NCBI GenBank assembly: GCA_947044365.1
Contig: OX345636.1
Coordinates: forward strand, 59,771,537-59,835,536
Direction: 5' to 3'
DNA from: Petrosia ficiformis
Lineage: Eukaryota; Porifera; Demospongiae; Haplosclerida; Petrosiidae
Length of the DNA: 64,000 nt
Each line of letters starts with the position of its first letter. The first letter of the stretch is position 1. Positions 12,001 through 20,929 of this stretch are shown one piece after another. The notes below the pieces were generated by a model, which did not search any database, had not been told where the DNA came from, and saw only the letters and a program-made list of their open reading frames with translations. A program made the position numbers and the translations under genes.

Positions 12001-13838
12001 ACGATTGTTGGCCATTCTAAACTAAAGTTATCATCATTTTTATGAGGGCATGTTGAATGTGAATGAAACTTTGTCTGTTCATATTGACATGACCTCGATA
12101 TTAAGATATGATGACTTTATAATTATTATACAGAATAGTTTAATGATCTTGATATTAAGATATGATAACTTCATAATTATTCATAAGGTTAATACATGTA
12201 TGCTTTGGATGTGTCATATACGATGCTGATTAGGGCTGGGTGGTATATCGGTATTTAGTTGAAATTCTATATTGATTTAGAAAAGAGTGCTAGACATCAA
12301 CATAAGATGATAAAATTGTGTGCTGAGGAGTGTTTCTGTTGTTCGGTAGCATGAGTCAATTGATATAATTGACTTCTTGTTGAGCTTATACTATATAATA
12401 TGTTAAAAAAATTTGTCTACTGATGATTGCTCACCTTAGAAGCATGAAATATCTATTTGCTCATAGCAAGTATGAGTTGGAGGGTTACAACGTTGCACAA
12501 GTACATGTATCTACCTCAAGTACATGTACGTTTTACATATAGATCTAGTATGTTAAAATAATTAAGTTTTACATATATATGTACTGTAGATCTAGTATTA
12601 TAAAAGTCTGAATGAGTTGTTTGTGGTGATTCAGGCATTGCTTGATGCCTAAAAATGTTCGTGGGTGTGACCAATCGTAGCTTCGAATGTACAGCAAAAA
12701 TCATGAGAAGTTTAAAATTCAAATATTACAAGTACGCTACACAGCAATAGCCAATATTGTACACAAACCTTGATGTTGAAGTGTTTCAATACACACTGAA
12801 TGACACCATTCATCAGTTCCATCTTCAATACAGTACATCAACTGACCATGTGCTGTTATCATAGCATTAACCACACCTCCATGACCTCTGTTTAACTGAA
12901 GGATTTGAATGTTCTTCCATTGAAGTGACTCTGATGTGAACTTCATTATATGTACAAGTCCATTAAACTCGATCTACATGTAATTAACAGATCACATGAT
13001 CAGTATGCCTTATACATGTACATGTACAAGTCCTTTAAAATCCATCTAATTAACAGATCACATGATCAGTATTCATGTATAAGTGTCTGGTGATTGTAAT
13101 AAAATTCTGCGTCATTTCAAATAAAATATATTATAGAAAGATGGCGGGTGAGAACTTACATGTACACAGTAAGCATGTCTACAGAATTATTTTTATATAT
13201 GTACTTGCTTCCAGAAATACTATCTATGGATCTGTAATTAACATATGCCACAGCAAAGAGGGCGTGGACCACCAAACCGCAGACCTATAGACCAGTTAAG
13301 GTTTTTAAAAATTAAGATATAAGCAGAGGTGCAATGGTTCAGTGGACCACATCCTTGTTGCTATGACATAAATTATTTACGCTACATTTACCAATCTTTT
13401 TGCTGGTCATGAATGAGGAAAAGTGATAAATATAAACTTACAATTGCAATATGAGTACTATCAATCATTAAGACAGCTATGACCTTGGATGCCACACCCA
13501 CTGGATCACACCCATTATCAGATACTGCATTCAGTGGAACTTGATCAAATATATATACTTCATGTTCATCTATTAAATGATTATCATAATTATATAATTA
13601 TAATATTACATCTTGTATATCAACATACCATTTCTGATTGATTTATATGCAATAATTACATGTCCTTGTAGCAGCCACACACCCTCTACCTGTCTGTGAT
13701 TCTTCAACAGCTCTCTGAGATTCTAAATAAATGCACAAACAAGATTATACAATGAGCCAAATATTCAATTATTCTAACCTGAATACTTCTCAGTGATGGC
13801 CAGGCTTCAACGAGTCTGTGCACCTCGAACAAACCCAT
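65..13838 (-). CDS. HPS6: HPS6-like BLOC-2 subunit, 17-exon gene (3' end leaves the window)
   Basis: Exons (plus coordinates, in order of transcription): 13779-13838, 13629-13722, 13442-13569, 12769-12973, 11497-11660, 9489-9563, 7368-7473, 7074-7221, 6865-7015, 5393-5464, 5099-5218, 3655-3757, 1929-1999, 1781-1865, 1377-1417, 311-469, 65-140. Every junction is GT-AG and phase-consistent. The protein starts MGLFEVHRLVEAWPSL. Stretches that match vertebrate HPS6 in the same order are NLRELL, GGVVNAMITAHGQLMYC then HSVCIETL, LLSIHTSLISNCPLFQFF, HFLILLNDGTIYQL, ELRLYDSMSGE and VPVFELTCNLLYD. HPS6 works with HPS3 and HPS5 in BLOC-2, which sorts cargo to lysosome-related organelles; the family has an N-terminal beta-propeller-like half and a helical C-terminal half. 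The start is the first ATG opening the first exon. Odd points: an in-frame TGA at about 7170 and exon-end copies in one intron. The last exon listed (65-140) is the least certain, and the gene continues past position 1. Confidence 0.82.
811..981. mobile_element. MITE, GTCACCATACAGTA terminal inverted repeats, copy 1
   Basis: The left end reads TGTCACCATACAGTA and the right end TACTGTATGGTGAC, so the element has inverted termini of about 14 bp and a length of about 170 bp. It has no coding capacity. Related copies lie at 29812-29972 and 38539-38682. It sits in an HPS6 intron. Confidence 0.65.
1008..1376. repeat. Intronic segment shared with 39166-39550
   Basis: This stretch and 39166-39550 share many blocks in the same order, including TTCTCCATAGTGGAAA, TTTTATACTGATCAGAGG, GATTTGCCAGCCCTAAG and AAGATCACTGAGTATAGATAT, followed by TG/ACATGT-rich DNA. 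The two copies lie in introns of HPS6 and enolase. This is a dispersed repeat family without a visible coding region. Confidence 0.7.
1436..1740. repeat. Dense ACATGT palindromic hexamer tract
   Basis: The segment is dominated by TACATGTACATGTA-type runs. The same motif recurs throughout the window, for example at 3960-4110, 4960-5090, 5560-5700, 39780-39960 and 56280-56310. It generates spurious open frames rich in the Met/Tyr/Val/His/Cys/Thr codons of the hexamer. No function can be assigned. Confidence 0.8.
2052..3535. repeat. 1.5 kb 12-bp minisatellite in an HPS6 intron
   Basis: The left third (2052-2510) is built of GGTAGTACTATT-type units and the rest of GATAATACTAAT-type units, with a short non-repeat join near 2510-2535. 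Larger blocks of about 240 bp recur, for example around 2740-2940, 2990-3180 and 3300-3360, so it has a higher-order structure. Because the unit is a multiple of three, both strands stay open for over 450 codons. These frames are low complexity and lie between HPS6 exons, so I do not call them genes. Confidence 0.9.
3780..4550. repeat. Four-copy tandem repeat in an HPS6 intron
   Basis: The block GTATACATGTCTGTATGGG followed by GTGACTGGGTACATG and a TATATACTACCA or TATACAGCCTG tail occurs near 3900, 3985, 4088, 4255 and 4370. Spacer lengths differ because of ACATGT runs, and a SINE has inserted at 4155-4257. Confidence 0.75.
4155..4257 (+). mobile_element. tRNA-derived SINE, 5'-truncated copy 1
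   Basis: It starts in the acceptor end (CCTGAGGC), followed by the SINE body CTCTCATTTTTCATTTTCC and ATTGCCTCAGGTGT, a CTTT tetranucleotide run, and the end TCTACATCTCGGATAACATC. The same body and tail occur in five further copies, including a full tRNA-headed one at 52412-52568. Confidence 0.8.
4891..5060 (-). repeat. Two copies of an HPS6 exon 3' end inside the next intron
   Basis: The exon at 5099-5218 ends with sequence coding YTLSMAYQLLK. Copies of this end, in the same orientation, start at 5020 and 4909 and would read YTLSIAYPPLK and YTLSIAYLSLK. In both copies the base context after the AAAG is ATACA instead of the donor GTATAG, so neither retains a usable donor. The copies are separated by ACATGTAC-rich DNA. 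They look like local tandem duplications with later decay. Confidence 0.75.
5745..5840. repeat. GCAGCCATGATGGCTTAGAAAAT repeat family member
   Basis: A short block AGCAGCCATGATGGCTTAG followed by AAAATTCATAAAACACA is related to the multi-copy cluster at 40730-40910 and to the inverted tandem array at 59150-59365. It is a dispersed short repeat in an HPS6 intron. Confidence 0.6.
5999..6724. mobile_element. MITE-like element with exact 12-bp inverted ends
   Basis: The left end AATCCTCGGTGC (5999-6010) is exactly inverted at the right end GCACCGAGGATT (6713-6724). Inside the right end is a GCGCATGCGCA palindrome, an inverted AATCCTTCG, and a CAGACAGACAGACGAACAGAC run. The architecture matches the element at 9700-10430. 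No transposase is visible in its 726 bp. Confidence 0.75.
7074..7221 (-). CDS. HPS6: HPS6 exon with an in-frame TGA or a hidden 45-nt intron
   Basis: The upstream exon ends in phase 1 and this exon starts after TATAG. The frame reads SCINHLVVHLKDFTT, then TGA, then YPSPKSW and PLQLFVFHTYFGLCLHGELR, which joins the next exon as ELRLYDSMSGE and matches HPS6. Both sides of the stop are therefore in the correct frame. A 45-nt segment starting GTTGTTCATC and ending CATCTCCTAAG begins with GT, ends with AG, is a multiple of three and contains the TGA. Splicing it out would restore the frame. Alternatives are a sequencing error, a null allele or readthrough. Confidence 0.6.
7612..7731 (+). mobile_element. 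tRNA-derived SINE, 5'-truncated copy 2
   Basis: It begins in the anticodon/T-arm part of the tRNA head (GTGGGTTCGAATCCCACC), continues into CTGAGGCAACTCTCATTTTT, the CTTT run and ATCTCGGATAACATCATGTA. It lies in the HPS6 intron between exons 7368-7473 and 9489-9563. Confidence 0.85.
8205..8640. repeat. AAGTGCTT/AAGCACTT self-complementary segment
   Basis: Many AAGCACTT and AAGTGCTT blocks occur near both ends (8205-8290 and 8500-8620), in orientations that allow the ends to pair. It could be a degenerate foldback or MITE. No coding region is visible. Confidence 0.5.
8650..8835. repeat. About 100-bp direct duplication
   Basis: Two copies start with GACCCCATGCCTGTCAGTGT and GACCCCATGTCTGCCAGTGT, run through CACATAT..CATTACACCATTT and AAAGCC, and end in ACACTACATGTA. 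This is a simple tandem duplication in an intron. Confidence 0.75.
8935..9020. repeat. AT dinucleotide microsatellite
   Basis: This is a run of (AT)n with a few TGTATATACA interruptions. It lies next to the partial MITE at 9126-9325. Confidence 0.9.
9126..9325. mobile_element. Partial member of the GGCCCGTAGGG MITE family
   Basis: It contains GTCAATTAATG-like and ATATATTCCTAAAGTTCTAC blocks, CATGATAAAGT and TGTTGGACACAACAAA. The same blocks, in the same order, are found in 38686-39092 and inverted in 60262-60700. One terminus is missing. Confidence 0.6.
9700..10430. mobile_element. MITE-like element with ACCCTCGCC ends and a small orphan ORF
   Basis: The left end ACCCTCGCC is inverted at the right end GGCGAGGGT. 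Just inside the left end is a second inverted AGGGTA plus a GTCTGTGTGTCTGTG run, as in the 5999-6724 element. A 96-codon plus-strand frame starts at 9965 (MDTQNTSDPVSRLSLTKK). It resembles no family I recognise and may be a captured or relic exon, since a GT follows its TACAG. The element is intronic to HPS6. Confidence 0.6.
10677..10795. repeat. Hairpin-forming inverted repeat
   Basis: GAAATACCACTTCCACATAA near 10679 is inverted as TTATGTGGAAGTGGTATTTC near 10776, with flanking complementarity through TACATAAGTAT. It is compatible with a solo MITE of about 115 bp in an HPS6 intron. Confidence 0.75.
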
Positions 13839-14030
13839 ATCTTATCTAAACACTAATGTCTAAAATTATTGACACACCCACAAACAAACGAGTGAGTACG
13901 CGTACTAAATTATAAAGCAGTGTGGCCGGCAGCACTTTAATATGCTAACTACTGTAGGAATATGATTATTGTGAAAATGGCTATTCAACAATACCATTAT
14001 CTCTGTATTACATACAACACCATATGCATG
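13839..14030. promoter_or_regulatory. Putative HPS6 upstream region
   Basis: These roughly 190 bp lie between the HPS6 start codon and the first unit of the plus-strand basic-tail array. No TATA box or other site could be singled out with confidence. The region is called only from its position in a divergent layout. Confidence 0.3.
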
Positions 14031-14786
14031 CATATTATTGTTTTAGTTCTTCTTGTTATTCCTTTTATTTACTCTTTCTCTTTTGTTTAGTTATATAGCT
14101 ATTATTGAATCATGTTTGTCTATTCTTTCACAGGTATATATTGTTCAAACTGTCAATGGTATGCAAGACAAATTTTCATCAATTATTACTTTATAGTCAA
14201 GACCTGGTCTGTGTGGATTCAAACATATATATTTCCTTCAACACAGATTTTAAAACAACAATTCTTAAACTCTGACTCAACTCAACAAATGCAACTTCCT
14301 GCTTTCACCCAAATATATATAAAACACAATAAACCCGAATCACTACATCATTGTTGTTCTTATCATTACACATAAATATATGATAAATATATTATTATTA
14401 TTATTATTATTACTACACAGCTACTGGTCTACTGATTCTGTTATAATGTATTCTGTATCATCTGAGACATCATTATGTAACATCAAAATAAAGAATTACG
14501 AATCGAACTCAATGGACAAAATAGCTTAATGCAGTAGTCTCATTTCACCCACACACAATATTACGAAAACACGAAGGATCACAGTGAAAAACATGCATGC
14601 ATATTAATTAATCTACATGAAGAAGCTGTACATGGAAGAAAATAATAATTATGGTTGCCTGCATGCATGCGGCATTTGTGCACCTGCATGCATGCACACA
14701 GTGTATGTGTGCTTACATCTCATGCTTGATTGTAGTTTGCATCTATAAAATGTTTCATCACACTGAAACGTATTCATTATTTTATA

Positions 14787-15015
14787 GTAGCAAAACAAGA
14801 TCTCAGAAGATGCTTAAAACTACTGAGCAGGAAAGCTTAAAGATTTCAACGGATATTGATCATTCCTTAACCTTCAGTAAGGTCTCCAGACCCAATATTT
14901 GTAGGCGATTACTTATTTACTAAAGAAACAGTAAAGAGTGGATTGAAGAGAAAGAAGGAACCTGAGAATATTGTTGGTACAGAGAAAAGTAAAAAGAGGC
15001 TAAGAAGACTTTAAA
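14787..15015 (+). pseudogene. Basic-tail exon, copy 1 (frameshifted)
   Basis: The copy retains TDIDHSLTF and SKVS, then changes frame around 14885-14905 and stops. The downstream nucleotide sequence still encodes the lysine/arginine-rich tail in another frame. Relative to copies 2 and 3 it is decayed. Function unknown. Confidence 0.65.
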
Positions 15016-16194
15016 GCCTGAACATAATCAAACTGCAAAGCATTTCATCTCCTTGTTCATGGATAAAGAACTACTGCATCTCCCGAGTGATTAGTTGGTG
15101 AAAGTCAGATATTCCAGTATAGAAGAGCAGCCACAAAAATTGATGAGCACAATAATTATTGTATCACAATTTTGTGTAATACATGTTTTAATAGACAATA
15201 GGTATATATCTTTAAAAAAGTATTGAAACAATCTCGAGTGAATTTATGGACATTTAAATTGCAAATTGATAGTATAATATTGTGTTAATCTAGATAGTAA
15301 TAATAATAATAAATAAGAATGTATAATTTCAGTTGAATACGCTTTTTTCTCCACAGAATGTATCTTAATTACTGTATAGGGTGATACAGTTTGTATTCAT
15401 CAACAATCTATATAACAGCACTATGCAAACTTCAACAATGAACACAACCACATTTTAGTGATATATGATAACATAATGCATGTGATATTGCTATAAATAT
15501 ATTATATGCAATTATGTACATCACAGGCGCCAGTAATCATACTAATGTCTTGTTATTCTTTCTTAGCTCTTCTTGTTATTCATTGTATTCACTTTCTCTT
15601 GCATTTCAATGAATGTTATGAAAGGCCTTTGTGGGTAGGTAGAATCATTGGGTAAGTCATTATTTAGCATTTAGAATGAAAGAACATAGAAGAGCTGTTG
15701 TAATTGGAGATATGAATGCCTCAGCAATTGCAGATGGCGTAAATTAATGGGAAGAAACTAAGGATGTCTACTGGAATCTTGGCACATGATAAACCATCCT
15801 GATCATGTGAATAGAGAGAAAGGATATCTATCACTCTTTTGTACCTCAGATTGATGACTAAAGCTGTATCATTAATAATATAATTGATATCATTCTAAAT
15901 TAGTATACATTAGTTGATATTACCACTAACCTGTTTATTTTTATTTCAAAAACATACCAAATTATCACATAATGTGAATAATTATCAATATCCTTACATG
16001 GATGAAAGTGCTAATCAAAACAATTAGTATAATAATTATTTACTAAGTGATGGATGTGCAAATGCATGCATGCGCGCGCATGTGTGCACATTTGTGCACA
16101 TGCATGCTCATGTTACACAAGCATGTATGCATGCATGCTTGTAGCTTGCTTCTATAAAATGTTTCCTCACACTGAAAATTATGCATTATTTCAG

Positions 16195-16432
16195 ACCAAC
16201 AAAACAAGATCTCAGTAAGCAACAGAAGATATCGAACATGACTACTGAAAAGAAAGACTTAAAGCAGTTAACAGATATTGACCATTCCCTTACCTTCAAC
16301 AGTAAAGTCTCTAATATTGCAGATGATAACTTATTCAATAAAGAAACAGTAAAAAGTGGATTGAAGAGAAAGAGGGAACCTGAGAATATTGTTGGTACAA
16401 AGAAAAGTAAAAAAAGACTAAGAAGACTTTAA
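16195..16432 (+). CDS. Basic-tail exon, copy 2 (intact frame)
   Basis: A TTATTTCAG acceptor-like site precedes a frame running to TAA at 16432. It reads through NMTTEKKDLKQLTDIDHSL, then SNIADDNLFNKETVKSGL, and ends KRKREPENIVGTKKSKKRL-RRL. The tail has two basic clusters about ten residues apart, the layout of a bipartite nuclear localisation signal. It is probably a terminal coding exon. An in-frame ATG sits at the NMTTEKK position, so it could also be a small free ORF of about 64 residues. No known family is recognised. Confidence 0.5.
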
Positions 16433-17631
16433 GCCTTGAATGTAATCAAACTGCAAAGTATTTCAAGTATTCCTGGGTAAAGAACTACAGCATTTCTCGG
16501 GTGAAAGTCAGATATTCTGGTATAGAAGAGCAACCACAAAAACTAATGAACACAATAATTATTGTATTGCAATTTTGTGTAATACATTTTTAAATAGACA
16601 ATAGCTATATACTTGTTTAAAGAAGTTATTAAAATCATTGAAAAAATCTTGAGTTAATATCTGGACATTCAAATTGCAAATTAATATAATATTCTGTAAA
16701 TCTAGATAAAAATAGTAAAGAAGAATGTAAAATTTCAGTTCAATACGCTTTTTTCTCCACAGAATGTATGCTAATTACTGTATAAGGTGATACAGTTTGT
16801 ATTCATTAGTGTGAAAATTATTCAACATAATCAACAATCTATATAACAGCACTATGCAAACTTCAACAATGAACACAACCACATTATTTAGTGATATATG
16901 ATAACATAATGCATGTGACATTGCTATGAATATGTTATGTATGCAATTATGTACATCACAGGCTGTAATTATACTAATATCTTGTTATTCTTTCTTAGCT
17001 CTTCTTGTTATTCATTGTATTCACTTTCTCTTGTATATTACGAAAGGTCTTCGTGGCTATGTAGAACCATCAGGTAAGTCATTATTTAGCATTTCGAATG
17101 AAAGAACATAGAAGGAGCTGTTGTAATTGGAGATATGAATGCCTCAGCAATTGCAGATGGTGTAAATTAATGGGAAGAAACTAAAGGATGTCTACTGGAA
17201 TCTTGGCACATGATAAACCATCCTGATCATGTGAATAGAGAGAAAGGATATCTATCACTCATTTGCAATCATTTCAGATTGATGAATAAAGCTGTATCAT
17301 TAATATTTTATTCTAAATTAGTATACAATAGTTGTTATTAACACTAACCTGTTTATTTTTATTTTCAAAAAAAAAAAAACAAAATTTTCTCATAATGTGA
17401 ATAATTATCAATTTCCTTACATGGATGAAAGTGCTAATCAAAACAATTATTATTTACTAAATTGAGGAAATCGTATAAGTGTCTGGATGTGCAATTATAG
17501 GCATGTGCGCATGTGTGCACAATTTGTGTACATGCATGCATGCTCATGTTACACAAGCATGTAGGCATGCATGCCTTTAGCTTGCTTCTATAAAATGTTT
17601 CCCAATACTGAAAATTACTCATTATTTCAGA

Positions 17632-17869
17632 GCAACAAAAACAAGATCTCTGTAAGCAGCAGAAGATGTCAAACATGACTACTGAAAAGAAGGAATTGAA
17701 CCAGTCAACAGATATTGACCATTCTATTACCTTCAACAGTAAGGTCTCCAATATTGCAGATGATTACTTATTCAATAAAGAAACAGTAAAAAGTGGATTG
17801 AAGAGAAAGAGGAAACCTGAGAATATTGTTGGTACAAAGAAAAGTAAAAAGAGGCTAAGAAGACTTTAA
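17632..17869 (+). CDS. Basic-tail exon, copy 3 (intact frame)
   Basis: This frame is nearly identical to copy 2: SNMTTEKKELNQSTDIDHSI, DDYLFNKETVKSGLKRKRK, then a tail ending in RLRRL and TAA at 17869. The number of A residues after the CAG differs from copy 2 by one, so the phase at the acceptor is not conserved although the frame from the internal ATG is. That favours translation from the ATG, or relaxed constraint. Function unknown. Confidence 0.5.
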
Positions 17870-18234
17870 AGCTTGAATGTAATCAACTCTAGAGTATTTC
17901 ATTGTTCATGGATACAGAACTACTATAGCTGGCAAGTGATATTTGAAGAACAAACAAACACAGATATTGTGGTGTAGAAGAGCAGCCATAATATTTGATG
18001 AATTGCAATTTTATTTCATTTCTTTAATAGACAAATAGCTACTTGTATTTAAAGTTAATCTTGAGTGAATTTATAGACATTCAATTGATAATAATAGATC
18101 TAATAGTTTGTAAAACTGGCAATAATATATTTATGTCTTTTACGTAATCGAAATATTATGTTAAATATTACAATAAATACTAAAGTAAGAATTTCCAGTG
18201 ATTGGTTACATATTACCTTTGCTTTTAGAATTTA

Positions 18235-18346
18235 TACTAACTCTACTATGTGATATATAATCATATAATTATAATTATATATATTATATATATAATTCTA
18301 TATATATATAATTATATATATATATAATTATATTATATATATACCA
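18235..18346. repeat. AT-rich microsatellite
   Basis: This is an ATATATAATTATATATAT-type tract closing the basic-tail array. It has no other recognisable content. Confidence 0.85.
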
Positions 18347-19319
18347 CGATGAAGCCACCCTTCAAAGCTTCTGACAGTGCCATAAATGTGATTTATGCAC
18401 CGTGGTTTGATATGAGCACTGTGTGTTTTGTGGCTTCATTAAGCTTGACTTTGAACTTGATAGTTGTCATGCCCACTTGTGCAATATCAGTGTTCATGTG
18501 CAGACTGTCCTATTTAAGAGAAACTCTGAAATTATTTTATTTATGTAATGTAGCCTTTATGTGTTAAATACTTAATTTTATTTTCACCCTCATAGCCTCA
18601 TTTTTGTTCATGTTATACTTACCCTTGTTCTGTTACTGGCCCCAGAGGCCCTCATCACATGTATGCTAAAGTTTTGTATGTTATAGTCAATCATGTTCAT
18701 GTTGTAAGAAAATTGAGTCAAGAACTTCCTTACTCCATTCATTGTTAAGTTGCATGCAGTTTGGGTTTAGTCATACCCAGCCTATAGACACTTCTACTAG
18801 TGCATAGATTTCAAGAAAGGACGCAACAATCAGGCTTATGATCACATCGCCCTCGGGCTTGGTGATTATAATCCTGATATACCCCTCGTGGCATGAATTT
18901 ATATGTAATATAATTATAATTATATAAATTATGTACTGTAAATCATACAAATTATGTAAATCAGAGGCTATAATCCTACTAATGTTTTGTTACCCTTTCT
19001 TGGTTCTAGTCACAAAGGCCTTTTCAAAATATTGTAATTTGTTCATTGAAAACACGAGAAAGCGAATAAAAGAAATAGTCAAGTAGGTCATTGGCATATA
19101 GCATGAAAGAACATAGAAGAGCTGATGTATGTATCAAGGTTGGGGTCAATTACTATACTAACAAATTAATTACCATTACAATTACTTTGTGTCTATATCA
19201 TTACCTTTACTATTACCCTCATGGCTTTAGTACATAATTAAATTATTTGCTTGTTAATTACCATTATATTTCAATTCCATTCACTACATAATAAAACTGT
19301 TAAGTATAGTATTGTTTCA

Positions 19320-20700
19320 AGTTTTTTGGCAATAAGCGATATCGTTGCTTTCTTAGAATATTTCCTGCCATGCTAAATGCCCTCTGACAGGTACTGATGT
19401 AGCAGGAACAGAGCAACTAAGTATTGGATATGCTATACTATTATTTTTCTATTACACCAAGGAGCCTTTCTTCATTTCTTTTTCACTGTGAACAGCAGCT
19501 AAGTAGTCATCTAGTTTTTAATATGCAGTTCTTGTCTTGTTGGTAATGTGACTTTTGTCCATAAAGGAAAGAGCTTCCTCCTTTTGGATGGAGACACAGA
19601 TTCAATGTCACCTTCAGATTGAGCAATAACAAGTGTATCAGGATTGCTATCCATATCTGCCCTATTTTCTTCTTCACATTATTAATTTCTGAAACAGAGG
19701 AAGACCGTGATGGTTTAATTTCTGGATCCAGGACAGTTGCTATGATGAAAATTGAATCTGATTTGATTGCACTGAGTCTTGCCATGAGGTTTTCTTTGAG
19801 AATGTGAACTAGGTTTTGTAAGTGCCGATCGAACGCTAGTGGTCTCAATGTGCTTCTGTAGGCCAATAAAACAAGGAAGTGCTACACATGCAGATGCATA
19901 TGTGTCACCTTGTACATGTTTAGTTGCTTCTTCAAATTGTTCAAATACTAGCTCTTGTAAAACTGCTTTAGCAGTTAGTGACAAATGCAAGTCCTTCTTA
20001 CTTACAATGCCATTAACCCTTAGAACACTGATATCACATATATGTGACATTTCACCCCTACGTGGTTAGCAGTGTGTTCCTAGCTTTACAAAGCTCTCCA
20101 AATGCTTGTAGTTAGCGTCAGGCACAAGCTCATGAAAATGGCTAAAAAAAGTTGCGGGGGGAATCAGGGGCTCTCGCGCTCTGGTGGGTACCTGAGACAT
20201 TTCCCTTGCTGTAAAACTTGAAATCGTGGGTATAGCTGCTGCCAACATGCAGTGGGGTCAATTTTGTTTGCCCCAGTTCCGGTCAAAAGAGGGAGAGCAC
20301 TGCATTTGATTTAATTCGACTTTCGAGTCCCGGTAAGCAAGTTGGTAGACGTAGTATTCCATGTCAGAAAAGGAGCCAAGTTTGGGGAAGAGAAAGTGAA
20401 CTGTGGCCAAAACATATGCAATAGAGTCGCCAGTGTTGGAAATGGTAAGAATTGTGAAAAACAAGCTCATTCCTCTAAGGGTTAGTTAATATCGTCAACC
20501 TCCAATAGAAGCAGTACCATCATTAATTGTGAGTTCCATGGGGTGTCATCTTTTGCAATCAGCACTTTATGAAATTTTTCTTCTAATTTCTCAATTACGA
20601 TGGTTGACTTCCGACATCAGCGACAATTTTGACAACACATTTTGCAGTTGTCTGCAACCCATTGAATCCATCACTGACATACAACTGTAAAGTGTGTACA
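19320..20700 (-). pseudogene. hAT-family transposase, decayed and interrupted
   Basis: Reading on the minus strand, fragments in order are HTLQL-like YTLQLYVSDGF, EEKFHKVLIAKDDTPWNSQL, LLLEVDDI, then after the insertion VSKKDLHLSLTAKAVLQEL, FEQFEEATKHVQGDTYAS, LMARLSAIKSDS, FIIATVLDPEIK, and a C-terminal block VPATSVP followed in another frame by QRAFSMAGNILRKQRYRL. These correspond to the hAT catalytic region (TPWNS, EEAT, TVLDP) and the C-terminal dimerisation region (PATS..ERxFS.AG). Several frameshifts and stops are present. The N-terminal BED finger is absent, so the copy is 5'-truncated and inactive. Confidence 0.8.
20013..20489. mobile_element. piggyBac-like non-autonomous element inserted at TTAA
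   Basis: TTAA at 20013-20016 and 20486-20489 flank 469 bp. The ends CCCTTAGA and TCTAAGGG are inverted. Removing the element and one TTAA leaves one continuous hAT frame across the junction (EVDDI then NGIVSKKD), which proves that it is an insertion with TTAA duplication. TTAA targets and CCYTAG-type ends are hallmarks of piggyBac. The minus-strand frames inside (for example FPKLGSFSDMEYYVYQLAY) match no transposase I recognise. Confidence 0.82.
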
Positions 20701-20738
20701 AAACAACTGATAGTATCAGTTGTTTTGTACACACTCTC
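20692..20738. repeat. Perfect 22-bp-arm hairpin
   Basis: AGTGTGTACAAAACAACTGAT is followed almost at once by its exact inverse ATCAGTTGTTTTGTACACACT. It lies at the 5' break of the hAT remnant. Confidence 0.9.
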
Positions 20739-20929
20739 ATCTCATTTCATCTTCATCTCCCACTCATCAGTAATAAAGTGGCAGGACACACCCAAATAGC
20801 TATGCATACGTCTGCTGCTCCATATGTAATATACTACAGCTATTCAATTTTAAGAGCAAAGGATGTGTGATTACAATAATAACATTTTTATAATTATAAT
20901 GGCATCATGGGTTATTAATGTCAATTTTT

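Larger units (their letters stand above)
14030..19130 (+). repeat. Tandem array of about 1.43 kb units carrying a basic-tail exon
   Basis: The start block TCTTGTTATTCTTTCTTAGC or a variant recurs near 15548, 16980 and, diverged, 18980 (about 1.43 kb between the best copies); a more diverged start lies near 14040. Each unit holds a GTAAGTCATTATTTAGCATT donor-like site, a block reading AVVIGDMNASAIADG, a run of GCATGCATGC/GTGCACA palindromes, a TTATTTCAG acceptor-like site, a basic frame ending in RLRRL and an AT-rich tail. The last unit is truncated. This is segmental tandem duplication of a gene or gene fragment I cannot identify. Confidence 0.75.

Noticed and set aside
12200..12720. Possible exon or MITE starting TAGGGCTGGGTGGTAT
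   Set aside because: Only one end resembles the 29430 element and no matching second end was found.
19507..20050. Overlapping minus-strand frames as two separate host genes
   Set aside because: They are consecutive pieces of one frameshifted hAT transposase.
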